Shown here: one piece after another, positions 12,628 through 26,198 of the stretch
Layout: every line of letters starts with the position of its first letter
How positions within the stretch are numbered: the first letter of the stretch is position 1
Assembly (NCBI GenBank): GCA_964059195.1
Contig: CAXKWD010000009.1
Span: 44,053,160 to 44,117,159, forward strand
Origin: Ectobius pallidus
Taxonomy: Eukaryota; Arthropoda; Insecta; Blattodea; Ectobiidae
Reading direction: 5' to 3'
DNA length: 64,000 nt
Notes under the pieces: model-generated
What the model saw: only the letters and a program-made list of their open reading frames with translations
The model's database searches: none
Told to the model about the DNA's origin: nothing
Program-made: the position numbers and the translations under genes

Positions 12628-14540
12628 TTTCGTAAATAATTGTGTGGAACTTAAGATTGCATTCATTTTGTTTACAATAAAGAGGTGTAATTTTGTATTT
12701 GATGTAGACCACCATAATCCTTGACTACTCCACATAAACTTAACCTATACTGCCAAGGAAAAAATGATAGGCGATATAAAACATAGTGGGCCTACAAGTA
12801 GATTCTAAATTAATTTGAATTATTATTGTAATAAACGTTACGCTTTTACAATATCTTTATTCAGATTTTAATTTGAACTTATTGAAACCACATTGCTAAA
12901 CGTATTTTTTAATTCGACTAGTTTTCCCCTAAAACTGATAAGTTAATTTTTATCGTTGTTACAGTAAATAGGGTATAGAGTAGAAGAAATTATAGATAAC
13001 CTAATGTTATCATTAATCAACAGCACGACCCGTTGAAATTTATAATCCGAAAATAATTATGATGTCCGGCCTTATTAGGTATCATTGTTGTATTCAGAAT
13101 TTATATAATCATGTTTACCTAAAGAAGATTTATTTAGAAGAATTAAATTTACATTAATGTACCTAAAAAGGAGAGGTAAAACTATGGTAAAGGAGGGAGA
13201 AAGAAAGAATTTACATTAAAGTAGAGAAATAAAGCTATACAGTATTTTTAAAAAAAAGTATAATTAATTAAATAGAAACTAGAACATGTAGAATTAAAAA
13301 CACTGCTCTTCTGAAAGAAAATAATTAAACGTTGATAACATTTTGTTACATTTATCTGACTAGATCACACGGGCTGTGAAAATAATTTTACCATTGAGTG
13401 AATTTTACCGATGTAGCAGTAGAATTTTAAAAAAACCTAATTGTAAATATTGACACAACACTAAAAACATCCCAATCAGGAATGATCGGTGCGCTCACAA
13501 CGCTACAACTTAGCAACACCGCCACTAGAGTAGGCCTACATTGTATGCAATCTATGTTATGATTGTACAGGACTGCATAAAACACAACAAATAATCTTAA
13601 CCAAACTTAAAATTACATTTTGACGGAATATTTTGCGTTGTCAAATTTCAGGTCATAGGGAACGTATGGTGAAAATTTAAGACCACTAGGTAAAAAGATC
13701 TCGGAGGAGTAAGCGAGCATACACTCATCTCAGGACCCATTTAGTAGCCTATAGTATAGATTCATAACATTCGTTCGGTTTCGCTATAAAGATCAACAAG
13801 CGGCACGTAAACAGTTCAGTATATTGAACGACATGGCAGGTAGAATGTCATTCCAATCGGTCATTAGCCATACTCGTCTATAGTCAGTTCGGTTTACGGC
13901 TTAAGCAATCAGTTAATAAGTTAGTCAGAAAATCGTGCATTAAAATCTTCAGTCTGACAATCACTCAGTTCAGAAGATTCCCTTCTACTCCTTTCTTTCA
14001 TAACTATTACTCATATCTTTTCAGATTTTAATGTTCTGCTCTTTTTTAATACTTAACGATAGTATGAATCGTACTGTAAATTTCAACAGTGGAATCTATG
14101 ACAAAAGGAAAAGAGAAACTCTTGTTCATAAATAGAATAAGATGCCTTGAAAGTGGTATGCAGATGAGGCGAATTTGCATAATTGTTCAGTCAAACTAAA
14201 ACTGAATGAATTAAATTCCATGCACGGTACTATATAAGTCATTTCAGCTATACCATTAACAATGAACTGTAATTTGTTCGTGTTTATGTCTATTATAGGT
14301 TCGACAACCTGATGTATTTAATTATACGGAAATGATTTCTTATTAGCTTGGTAATTAGTACAAACTGTAAACTAAATTATTACTTCTTGTCACACTATAC
14401 TGAATATTACACAACTAGGCAATAGAAATTGATATTAGTAGTCTATATTGTCGCAAAAGGCAACGGAAAACCCCGGAAGAGTGAGCACACAACTCTGTTC
14501 CTTAGTGACTAATTGGCTACGTCCGTTTTGGTCCGCGGTC
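12628..14540. other. Unassigned AT-rich DNA
   Basis: No gene or repeat family recognised in 1.9 kb. Confidence 0.55.
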
Positions 14541-14895
14541 AAGTAGTTAGAGTAGGATTTCTCCCACAAAGTCTCTGGCCTTGAAGACTAACCCAGCCAG
14601 CGAGCTTCTCGTTACGTCTTGCGCGGATTCGCTGCGCGTAAGATCAGTGAGCTGCTGTTGAGCATAGAGTGAATATCATGCAGCATGTCGCCAGTCGTAG
14701 AAAATACTATAATAGTTGAGTGAAGGGATAATGCCGCAGCGAGAGAGACAGACAACACGTGGAGTGGGATAGGAGAGCTGAGCAAATCAGGGTGCAGCTA
14801 CCTCCCCTAGGCAGGAGCTCTAGGAACGGTGAGACTCGCTCCTAAGGTATATACGTAAAAACCCAGATACTTTGTGGAAGTAATCCTACTCTACG
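14541..14895. mobile_element. Possible small TIR element next to a SINE
   Basis: TAGAGTAGGATT followed by CCCACAAAGTCTCTGG at the left is matched in inverse orientation by CCAGATACTTTGTGGAAG and AATCCTACTCTA at the right, giving inverted ends of about 30 bp round a 350-bp segment that is more GC-rich than its surroundings. The outer end abuts or overlaps the start of the SINE at 14881. Only a 5-bp shared flank (GTAGT) is visible, so the class is unknown. Confidence 0.4.
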
Positions 14896-15215
14896 GTAGT
14901 GTTGCTGGAGCCTTGCGTTCGATTCTTACGTCTCCTCAGATTTGTTAAAGCCAGGGAGGTCTAGAACGGGGTGCATTCATCCTCGTGAGGACAACTGAGA
15001 AGATTTTTGAGAAAGAAGTAGCAGCTCCGATAAAGAAAACCGTCAATAATGGCCGTCGATTTGGAATGCTAGCAGCATTCCCCAATCCTGTCATATAACA
15101 ATAAAATAAGTAGGAGATAAATGACATAACGTCTGTAAGGCAGCTATGTTTCTCCAAGGGATGTCGCGTCAAGGAGTTTAGTTTAGTTTTTTAGTTTATA
15201 TTGGAGTGAATTTAG
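14881..15215 (+). mobile_element. tRNA-derived SINE, family B, copy 1
   Basis: A B-box-like GCGTTCGATTC (14915-14925) marks the tRNA-derived head. The body matches 51081-51378 in order: CAGGGAGGTCTAGAACGGGG, ATCCTCGTGAGG, CAATAATGGCCGT, then the tail AAGGGATGTCGCG and GGAGTTTAGTTTAGTT. That tail is also found at the 3' end of the LINE at 26685-31960. The 5' boundary is uncertain because it touches the inverted repeat to its left. The 75-residue minus frame inside is not a gene. Confidence 0.75.
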
Positions 15216-18200
15216 TCAACAATTAGCTTGAGTTTTAGTTCCTATGTACGATTAGATTAGTCATCCTTCTTATGGAAAGCTAATGCGGACAGAACAGTGT
15301 TGTATTCAAAGCTTACAATATAGTCATTAAAACTATTCAATGACAGTAAATGTATCTCCCACTGTAAATAATGGGGAATAAGTGAACTTGAATAATCTTT
15401 TCTGCAATAGGATAATATATTGTCTAGGCCTATTGGTCTACGCGTCAATAGTATTAATAAATTAATATAATGGCAAGTTAAGAAACTATAAAAATGTGCA
15501 GGCAATATAACTAAAGTTTGTTAATTTTTATACCCTGATAATATCTAACGAGGCAAAAGGTTTTGGAAAATACAATTAAAATTAATATAATAAATATAAT
15601 TTTATTTTCTGTGGTTCGCAAAGCGATTTTACGTTTACTTGTAGACTTGCATAAACAACTACTCATGCCAGATATTTTCATACCTAGGTAGGTAGTTCTG
15701 ATTCCAGAAGTAGCAGAAGAGACGTGTAAGACTGTCCTAATAATATTTTGAAAAATTAAATTAAAATAACAGTACAGTATTACCGAACAAAACTAGTCCC
15801 ATAAATAGTATTATTTCACTTTATTCTTCGTCCAATAATTGGAATGGTTCAAAATTGGAACCAATACCGACATTTCCAAGGACACAAACGAGACTGTATC
15901 TCATCTTATATTTAAATGCTCTGTTTCGAAAGTCCGAACACAATAAATTATTACTCTATTATATTTTGATTTCAACAGCCTTTGACAAATGTTTTGCATA
16001 GGAAGTGCTGATACAATAAGTTGTGTGACTATTTAATTTCTATTTTGAAGAAACTTTCATTTAATATTTAGTATTTGATTGTTAATTGACTTTATTATTA
16101 ACTGCTATATTGTTAATATGTAAGTATTCAAATGAAGCAAACTGTAAATGAATATAAAGTGCAATAATTAATACTGCAGCTAAAAGCATAGCATACCGAA
16201 AGGTGAAATGGTGTTAATTATATTTGGTGATTAAATAATAATAATAATAATAGTATGCACAACTTGTTAATGGCAGATAGGCCTAATGCAATATTGCAAA
16301 GGATATTCACAGTGAGATATACAGATAATTAAAACATTCCTTTGCTTACCACAAGTAAAGAAAGAAAATAAATGTCATTCGTACTTGAAGTTTTAAGGAA
16401 AATACCATTTTTCGACTTTGCTATGCAGTATAGATGCCTTCAGATAGGGCTATGTATTATTTCAATTAATTATTGTTACACTGTTATGTAATACTAATAA
16501 ATAAGGAAACAGACTGATCTGGAGTGTACTGATAGATAGGGATGATTATGTATACCGCTGCGTTTACATATTTTTCAACAGTATTCTTTACTAACCAACT
16601 GCTAGCATGACTAATAGGCTAGGATGGTTTTCCTTACTTTATAATTGGTTTAGGTTAAATAATCGTAGCTTTAAATAGCCTACATTACATTAGGTTGGGA
16701 ACTCTTCCGTTAGATTATACTTTTTATAGGCTAACTAATATATAGATAGGTTATTCCTCTTTCCACTCATTTCCGCTAAATATAACAGAAACATGATGTA
16801 GCCTATGTTTAAAAATAAAATTCTCATTTTTAAAGATCATTTTACTAAACACCTCTCTGTTTCGGCAATTTTGCCCCTGCAAAGATAGCGTGTAACCATC
16901 TTACAAAGAACTCCCTAGAACTGGTGGGAGACTGAAATGCATATTTCGCACACCAACAAAATGCAAGGCCTCGTGCATTGCACACGCATTAAGATTTCCC
17001 CGTTGAGTACGCGTCAGCACTATGAGACGGATCAGAGGAGAGTTATTATAATACTGAATTATCCTGCACAATTTTCAGTTTGATTAATATACCAGGAATA
17101 TTGCGATTATAGTAATAAAATGAGTATGCACCATCTCAATGGAAATTTTCCTTTGGTTTCAGTTTTCAAGGGAACAGGGTAGTCTGAGATGATAAAAAAT
17201 AACACTAGATTCGTCCGCTAAAGCGTTATTTTGCGTACTTGATACATAAATAGCTACTTTGGGTTTTAAGCGGAAAAAAATTATATGATTATCCCTGAAC
17301 ATAAATAAAAAATACTTTTATAGTGACAAGCAATACTTTTTCCCACTTAAAAATACATTTCAATTAAATTTCTATCTATTTAAAATCAGAAAAAAAGATT
17401 TCAACTGATCGACAAGAATTGCATCCACCATGCACAAGGAGCTGAACGCAATTATCCCAAAACTAAATTTTCATGTACACCATCTCAGATTTAGCTAGTG
17501 TGCTAAAATTTTCCACATTCCTGTAGAAGATTTACTTTTATACCCTATTTATTATAAGATTTAAAGATATATTTATGTTATAAATGTTAATAATATTTTG
17601 TGACGGTTTTTATACATGAATAATGTTTTATTAACTGGTCCAATGAAAATATATTCATAATTCTACTACAGGGGTTAGTTATTTATATGAAGGGTGTGCA
17701 TGGAAAGTTTTAAGTCTCTGATTAAAGCAGTTTGTGATCAGCTACATAAACTTCGCCATTCTTTTTACTTTTTTGTGTTTGTTGTATCTTATACTTTTCT
17801 TAATTTTCAATAATTTTCAATTTTAATTTATCATAAGCAAGGAAGAAATATAGTTCTGAAAGTACCCAGCCTAACCTGTAACAGTTAGAGATCAATATCC
17901 TTTAGTCCATAGTTTTTTACTAATAGCCACTTAAAGTAACTACTGTCTAGAAACAAAATTACCACACTACCTTATTCTATTAACAAAAATCGGTTTAAGC
18001 GTATTATAGTACAAATGAAAAACCTGACTTCAAAGTAGGCAGAGGCTAACCCTGGTGTAAACTCATCTGTAAATAAATTTTGAGAGTCAAAACAAGCAAG
18101 AGCGGTTTTTAAACGTATTCTGATGCGATGTTCGCAGGGGCAACATGAGTTTCAGAATTTTTAATTGGATGTATACAGTTTTCACCTGCTTCCAGCTAAC

Positions 18201-19242
18201 ACCAGAGCAGTGTTGTCTAACTAAGTTGCTTACTGTACTCATGAATAATGATGCTCTCGCTTCAGGAATGGAACAGGCGTGAGGGAAAGGGGAGAGAGAA
18301 GTAATACCACCTTAAGTCGGGGGAGGTTTATAGGCATGTTTACATACCCTCAGATGTGAGTGTGCCCAGCCAAGTGGAGGATTGGATTCGTTTGGAACCA
18401 CGGATCATCAAAACGACACAAAATGGCAAAAGCACAAACAAAACTCAGCCGTAAAGAAGGAAGGAGGAGATGTGGGATGTGTCTTCTTGCTTTATTTGAA
18501 AAAGAAAGAGCAACTCCTCACACAATGAATAACAGAAACATAAAGAAGGGGTTTCTGGGAGCTTACGGACTGTTATGTCTGCAATATTTTAAGCTTTCTC
18601 CCCTTTTCTTGTACGATGCAGTGGCATAGTGAGGTCAGAAGTTTCGAGTCTCGTGACAACTGTTTGCTGTTCGAGATTTACATAGCACACTTTACTTAAT
18701 GGTCTATCTTCTGCAATGATGAATTCAGAGAGTGGTACATATGAATTTACTGTTTGAAAGCAGTATGCCAGAGTCGTTTAACACACATAAATAATATGGC
18801 GAAGTAATATGCATATCATATTTGACTACAGTAGTTTGTTTTAGGTAAGTAAAACTGTGTACTTAACCATTTGAATGAATATAAAACTAAACCAGATTCA
18901 TGAAGCGAAAATCATGGCATAGAATACGAAGTTTTAAATGATACACTTTAAGATATTACTTGATCTCGAGCAATGAAATTTAAAACAAAACTAGGTCTTC
19001 CTATTCCTGCTGAACGTTTTGGTTAATTTTCTCTTAGTCTATACATATTCTCCAGTGCATATTTTTGAGTTGTGGTAACTTAGTTTTAATTTAAATCGAT
19101 TAAAATCTTCTAAAATTCGGGGTTCGAATGTTATTAAAATTATTTATAATGACTACCATGGAAATCTAATCAAAAGTAAATGAAAACAAGTTAAAAAGTT
19201 ATTAAAAGTAAGTTTTATAAAATAGACACTTCCAATCAAGAA
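15216..19242. other. Unassigned AT-rich DNA
   Basis: Four kilobases without a recognisable gene or repeat family; a short ATA tract lies near 16237. The plus frame 18360-18629 (89 residues) is lysine- and arginine-rich but has no domain or paired splice sites I can support. Confidence 0.5.
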
Positions 19243-19391
19243 GACTTCAGTAATGGCCGTGGGTGTCAGCATGCTGACTATATGCCTAAATCCTACCAGA
19301 TGCCGACGTAGAAAGACGGAGATGACGACGCAACTATTGGACGGTAGGTCCTATTCTCCATGGGATATAATGCCAAGTAGAATAGTTTAGA
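19243..19391 (+). mobile_element. SINE family B, 3' fragment
   Basis: CAGTAATGGCCGTG, CAGCATGCTGACTATATGCC, a diverged middle, CATGGGATATAATGCC and the tail AATAGTTTAG line up in order with the 3' half of the SINE at 51081-51378. The tRNA-like head is absent, so this copy is 5'-truncated, as is usual for target-primed insertions. Confidence 0.65.
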
Positions 19392-21000
19392 ATACACCCT
19401 ACAAAATAATCTGTTCATATTTCTTCGAGCAGGTAATTTAAGTGTTGTTTTAAGTTCCAAATGAGGAAGTAATATTTTAATTTAAAAATTAGGGAGATCA
19501 AATTCATTTAACAACACATTAACTTTTCGTTCATGATTTGGCGCTATTTTTGCTAATTTTCCCTAAAAGTAATTAGCTCACGCTCTTTGCCCCCGAATTC
19601 ATTATTTATAAATAGCTGGTGGCCTAACGATCTTGTCTGGCTCGAACAAACTGCAGCCAACATTATTGTTCCATGTAGAGTTTTCAACATTATTGTTTTT
19701 AAGTGCCCTGAATTGAACAATACCACTACTTTCAGACACACCCGTGTAAGTTACTACATAATTATGTTTTTGTGGCTGTGTGTATATGTTTCTATGATTA
19801 GCGTATGTAGGAAATGAAAATCGTGCAAAAATACGTTTAAATTCCAGTTAGGAATCTTCTGGAGCTGTGACTTGAACCATGTTTACTTCTTTCTCTTACT
19901 CTGAAGGAAATTAAATTTTACAGAATTTTCTCTCAAGTGTCTGCTAAAAGTTTTAATTGAAACTTTTTTTCGTCGAAATGTCCAATGAGTAATTATAAAC
20001 TCCCATACTTTCACAAGCTTAGGCTTGCCAAAAACACGATTTTACTTGAAGGTGAACAATTTAATTCGCACTCCCGCAAAGCAACTACTTCGTCTATATC
20101 GGAATGAAAAGGGGGAAAATTCCAAGACCTTACTTAGGGTAGAGGAAATCAGATTTCCAATTCAAAGCTTTTGTGGCAAACCCAACACTTCCATTCCTTG
20201 TACGATATTTGTCTTCGAATGTAGATGCAATTACAATAACTCTTGAGTCTACCTTTAAACAATTAATAAACGAACTGTGTAACACAAACCTTAAAAGGAC
20301 GTAATCATTTTATATCTGCATGTTCGGGAACTGTTATAAAAGATAATAATAGATCCAAAAAACTTATAATGTATAGAATTGTTAAAAATTGTGTTGAATT
20401 TTCCATAGCATTAGTTTATAATTAGTCTTCATGTCTTATGATTTAGTTGGTCATAATGTATTATGACGTAAAGTAGGAACACACTAACTCGTTAGGACTA
20501 GTTCAACTATCGAGTAAACCTGCAATCCGCGAGAGGCCTTTGCCCTTATGGAATTAATAAGGCTTATTTGTTTATTTATTTATTTATTTGAGGAGTGGAA
20601 ATTGCAAAGATTTTAAGTGTTTTTTTAGGGAATTGTATAGGATAGAGAAAAGACTTCACAGCACTTATATCTGAGTCCGCAATACTCTTCATCTGTTCTT
20701 GGGTGTGGAAACAACTGTAACAATGAACGGCACATAGAGCTTTATTAATGAATTTCATTTTGAATATGAGGGAAGCTTAAGTAAAAATTATTTATATTAG
20801 CCTTATACCTTATATAAGTTAGTATAGAGAAAGCAGTCAACACTTAACATCGAATTAATACATAAGACTGGAGATGGTATAACATTATACCGAAATGTAC
20901 ATCTCAACTTAATAGCAGCAAAATTAAGAAGCGAAACGACCATACCATTTCTACAATTTACATCTTTAGTATCATACAAGTATTTGTGGACTACTTAGGA
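19392..21000. other. Unassigned AT-rich DNA with a weak family B echo
   Basis: A decayed match to repeat family B (CGTGCAAAAATACG, TTCCAGTTAGGAATCTT) lies at about 19740-19920. A TTTA tetranucleotide run is at 20568-20590. No gene recognised. Confidence 0.5.
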
Positions 21001-21429
21001 CAGACATGGGCAAATCCCTATCCATTGACACGCAACCCGCAAACTTTTGTCAACTTACACATAGTTCGAAAAGAACGGATAGATGGAGACACAAGCAGAC
21101 AATAAGTGCAGTGGCGGTTGCTCATTCTTAGGGAAACACTAATTTCACTTTAAAATGTACACTACAAGAAACACATAATACAAACAATCTTGTATTTTTA
21201 ATTGTTCTTTTACGTGTGCAATTATTTCATTATACAAAGGCTTAGAATGTGTCATAATGCTTTTCCAATCGGAACTGTGTCGCCACCCGTCACTGCTTGC
21301 AAAGAGATTGTGACTCATGTATGGGAATAATCTACCACGTACACCGTATGTCCGCAATGTCATCTTGTGTGTTATGCGGGAAGGTCAAGAACCACAAGTG
21401 GTTCGCGAACCAGTAAATACCCATGTATG
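21001..21429. mobile_element. 429-bp hAT-type MITE, copy 1
   Basis: It starts CAGACATGGGCAAA and ends ACCCATGTATG, short hAT-like inverted ends. It is flanked by a perfect 8-bp duplication ACTTAGGA (20993-21000 and 21430-21437), the hAT signature length. It is nearly identical to 37357-37785, which has the same length and different flanks. It has no transposase, so it depends on one supplied from elsewhere. Open frames across it on the minus strand are shadows. Confidence 0.92.
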
Positions 21430-21437
21430 ACTTAGGA

Positions 21438-24400
21438 CATCTGCAAGGATTACTACTGATATTATTTCTATACAAAGAACTGTAGGATTGATTCATATAG
21501 TATAATATTCTCTTTCTCACGTGACTTCTATAAAGCGTGTGATAACACACCGTTCTATAGTAACAAAGTTTTGAATCATGATAGTGAGTTGTTGACATGT
21601 ATGATATATTTATGGTATTCATGTATGTACCTATATATAGTTCTCTTATCCATTTTAGCCTAAACAACCCACTAAGCATAATATGCCTTGAAGAAAGAAA
21701 GTAGTGTAAAAAAAATTATAGTATACCATTAACTGTACTTACAGAAAGTCCATAACAATATGGTATAGCAAGGTAATATGTTTGTATAGAACTGAAAATT
21801 TATGCTAAAAAACTAATATGAAAGCATTTTGAGTTTATTTATAAATTAATATTGAACACCGGTACCGATAATTTTAACATATAATTAACTTTCAATTTCA
21901 TACCATTAACAGGCCTAGTCAATTTTAATGTATTATAGATAGACTGAATTTTGTAAATTAAAAAAGTTCACGAACGTCAATTTTATATTTTGACATATGT
22001 CATTAACTGATTGAATATATTTATTGTGCAACACTCAATTATCTCTTAACATAAATTGGAACCATTATTAATAACGAGCCTTTTGAATTAGCTTTATTGT
22101 GCACAATCATAACTGACTTGTCTTATCATTTAGACATTATTATATTACCATACATTGTATCTTTTATCGATCTTTAATTCTAACCTAACTTGCAAAATAG
22201 CTTTTTCTGTGTAATGTAATATTTGCATTTTAATAGATTATCACACTAATAAAAAGAGTCTAATGTACAATAGAATTTTATCTTATACTAATCTTTTATC
22301 TCTTAGGTATTCTACTTATAATTGTTTCTTCGCTGCTTTGCTGCTGCTTATTTAATAAGGGTATAAGGCTAACATAAATAATTTTTTCATAGAGTTTACA
22401 TGGGTTATTGGCGTTGGCTAATGCATGGTACAAATAAAAACATTTTTTTTTTAAATGGCACTTGCAAAGAACCTTTGCAATTTCCACTCATTTATTTATC
22501 ATGTGACAGTACCTAGGTATATTACAAAATCAATCATTTACTGACAATAAAACCCATTCACACATTAATCACGTTATTGAAACGAGCCGATTCTATTCTG
22601 GCATTGAGTCGAATCTTTTTCCATAAGCGAACAGCTCCATCACTGTGGGAAACTGTTTTGCTATGCATGGCACAACAGAACAGTTTATTTGAAGAAGAAA
22701 ACGGCTTGTCGCTATGTTGTAATAGAACGACTTTCTCGTTCTAATTAATTGCCTGCTAGTTTCAAGTCGCTACAAATTCTCTCGCTGACTGTAGGTGGCT
22801 CTTAATTAATGGTATACAGATATGTACAAATAAGGAAACCAGTAGTAAGAGCAATATGAGGCCAGAAACGTCCTGCCAGCTGCGAGCGTTTGATCAAGGA
22901 TTACTTTGCTTTAATGCTAATTTCTATTTTGACATTAAGAGCTCTAAGATTAGTTCGCCAAGACTCACAACCCTGACTCTTGCAGTCTTCCGCATCTGTA
23001 ATGTGAACCGTGAGGCATCTTAACTTAATCTCCAATTACTAATTGAGATGCTTGCTATTTTTATTGTACTACAGATACTAAAGATGGATGAAATATTTGA
23101 CCTTGAAATTAGCTATGGAGTTTTCACCAGAAATACACGATTTGAGAAACAAAAATCCTGTCAGAATGAAATTTCATACTAAAGTTAGGCCTAAGTATTT
23201 CGACCATTTCCCTTACTCCCATGAAGTCACATGAAGAAAATGTAGTTTTTAGTAATTTTCTCGAAAAGGCCTCTAATGATAGACCCAATTGTAGGCCTGT
23301 AATAAAAACTAAATATATATTTTTAGTAGTAAATATTTAAGATATCTGTCCATTCATGAGGTTGACCACAAGGATCAAGAATGCTATAAAATTATTCACA
23401 CATTATTTGCAGTTACTCTAACTTAATATTTCATGCTTTTAAAATATTTTAGATGAATATAAAATAGCTATTTTTGCTGCAGGTGTAGGTGGAAATGTAA
23501 GATCTGCAAAGATCTGCAACGAATCTCGCAGTATTTGTACGATAATTTTCTTAATATCATGGGAGTTAAATTTTTAAGCCAGATTTTTAAAAGATGATAC
23601 TGGATTAACTAGAAAGGGTATATCTTGCCCCAAACAGCGGACTTCCGGCTGAGATTTCTAATTTCACAGACAGAAATGCAATGCATGGCTCACAAATTGC
23701 TTGTCTTTCTACATTTACATCCTCTGTTTTAGGTATTTTCAAAGCCTCCTATTGATGGCTATGATGTTGTTTGAATTTAAGACCAAGTTCACAAACTTGT
23801 ACTTTTTTGCTTTAAAACTTGCTGTTTTAGAACTTATTCTAGAGAAAGTTACAAAATATGTAAGCAGTTGATCATTATTAATGTTTTTTTAGCATGGATA
23901 AATATATGGGAGTTTATCTTATGATATCTTACATAGTTCATACTGCATAAAGACGACGAAAATCCATATGTTTTAAATAAACGAATACTCTACGGTATGT
24001 ACAGTGTATTAACTGATACTGGTGTTTATAAACGAAATCGCAGAAAATTTTAAAAAAGCATAGCTAAAAGTGCCCAATGAAAAAAAATGAAATAACGCTT
24101 GGCGTTAAAATTGGAGGATTTTTATCTAGGCGTTACGATTTTTATTCCTGCAAACTAACTATTCAGCTGAAATTCTGTTCATTAATTCCAAAATTATTTC
24201 CTGCTAGTGATTTCACTTGACGAATGTTTCATAAATACGTCATAAATTCGGTTCTGAAAGGGGTTTTAATATGAATAGTATTTCATGAGATTGTGAATTT
24301 TTTTTATCGTTAAAATTCATTCAGCGACAAGCCCGATTTTCCATTTCTAAGTTAGCAGCTCTCACCTTGAGCAGCTCTATCTCTCCAAACGACCACAGAA

Positions 24401-25065
24401 TGACAGCCCACTTAAATTTCAATTCCTATTCCGAACTTGATTTAGGGCCCTATAGGGTATTGAATTTAATATTTTTCTTTCTTAATAATCACAATAATAA
24501 TAAAATTAATGTTAATATCTTCTGTATAAGTTATTTATGGCAAATGATTACTGACTAGCATAAGAGCCATTTAGACGCTGTGAAAATTTCAAGATTTATC
24601 TCCTTTACCTTTGTTATTATTTTTGTACCTTTATTAACCCTCTATTGATTCTTTAGTAGTTTGGTTATGCGACACCATTGTGACACATGCGTGCGTTAAT
24701 TTGTAGAACCATAGGTCGTCGAGGTCGCTCCTCCTCCTGCCTTGGACAGAAACAATTTCATAAACTTCTTAGTGACCATTACAGCCATTTCATAAAATAT
24801 GGGAATATTTCCCTCAAAGAGAGAAGTTATAAAATTATTGTAATTGGGTGGTCAAAAATAAGTTTAAAACCTCAAATTCTCTGAATTTTAAGGACTTGGG
24901 TGTATTTGAAGTGGTTTCATGCGTAAAATCTGTCGATTTACTTATTTATAGTGTTGAGTTAGTTTTTTGCCATTTTTAGCATGATTTTAACACTCTTTAA
25001 TACCAAGTAGTAGCTATGTCCATTTTCATTTGAGAAAATATACAACTTAAGGTACAATTTGGTAT
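21438..25065. other. Unassigned AT-rich DNA
   Basis: No gene or repeat family recognised in 3.6 kb. Short open frames (for example 24367-24558 and 24687-24884, plus) lack recognisable motifs. Confidence 0.5.
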
Positions 25066-25180
25066 TATTATTATTATTTATTATTATTCTGTTTATTTAT
25101 TCTGGCAGAGCTAAAGCCATTTGGCCTTCTCTTCCGCTCTACCAGTAGAAAAAAACTACATTACTATTACATAACACAAA
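25066..25180 (-). repeat. Possible retroelement 3' tail
   Basis: An ATT-rich tract is followed on the plus strand by TTCTGGCAGAGCTAAAGCCA and GGCCTTCTCTTCCGCTC. From memory this resembles a 3'-end block of insect retroelements that reads, on the minus strand, GAGAAGGCC...CTCTGCCAG followed by AAATAAA and TAA repeats. There is no second copy in the window, so the assignment rests on recall. Confidence 0.35.
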
Positions 25181-25278
25181 TACATAATATTACAGATAAT
25201 TAATTAATGGTATAAGATTAACTTAAAAAAAATATGTGTGGTTAATTACTATGTAAAATAACAAACAAGGGAATTTCT

Positions 25279-25674
25279 GTCCCACCCGTAACGTCCTACC
25301 CGTAACAGTGATAGTTTTGTTAAATTATTACTGATGAGTTAAATAAATGTTCTGACAACCTGGAAACAGTTTATAATTTGTATTGAATCCCTCATACCTT
25401 CATTTATAACAACATTAAGACCCTAACAGTAATAGCAGAACAGAAAATGAGGGTTGTTTTGCATCATTAAAATCAGTGTCCAAATGATGTCCCACCCGTA
25501 ACAGATTTTTAAAAACAAATTTAAAATAAATTTTTAATAATGCTTTGCATGTAGAACGAAGGAGACGCCATAGTAGGTTTTACAGAATGTGCAGAACCAG
25601 TTCTAATTCATTATTTATGACATGTAATAAACAAAAATAGTTGTTATAATTTACTAGAATGTCCCACCCGTAAT
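25279..25674. repeat. Interspersed 14-mer GTCCCACCCGTAAC
   Basis: The motif occurs at 25279-25292, with one mismatch immediately after at 25293-25306, again at 25489-25502, and as GTCCCACCCGTAAT at 25661-25674. The sequence between copies is AT-rich and does not repeat, so this is neither a simple tandem array nor a CRISPR array. Confidence 0.75.
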
Positions 25675-26151
25675 TATGAAATGGCTGATTAGCTAATATC
25701 AGCTCATCATAGTAGGAACTCAAATTTAATGTTATTGTTCCAAAAATCAAATAACTTCAGGATCCAAGTTCCTTGAATATTACAGCATACCTTAACTATG
25801 TTGCACAGTGCCACTGCCTTCGTGATCTTTACCAGGCCGTCAGGCAGGTTTCGTGACGTCACGCTACCAGTCTGATGTTACAGAGGTTGGTGTTTCGGGA
25901 GCGCTAACATAAGTTTCATTACAAATGAAACTTTTATCCATATTATCTTCATTATTATTTTTATTAATGTCAATTGTGCACAGTATTATTAACATTCAGA
26001 GTGTTTAATGAACTAAAGAATGTAATTCACGAGAGGCTTAGATATAGTAAATATATTCTTGAACAAATTAATTTGGTGTAGTTTTCACATCCAGTTTCAT
26101 TGTATCTTATTAGCTCACAGAAATTCTAATGGACAACCTAAAATATAACTA

Positions 26152-26198
26152 AAAAATACGTAAGTTAACACATTCTTATCTCTTTCATAATTTCAAGC
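26152..26198. repeat. Short repeat shared with 32825-32872
   Basis: A 47-bp block with AACACATTCTTATCTCTTTC and ATAATTTCAAG recurs at 32825-32872, on the other side of the LINE but still inside the P-like element. The 25849-26684 interval otherwise shows no recognisable gene, though 26395-26640 is less AT-rich than its neighbours. Confidence 0.7.
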
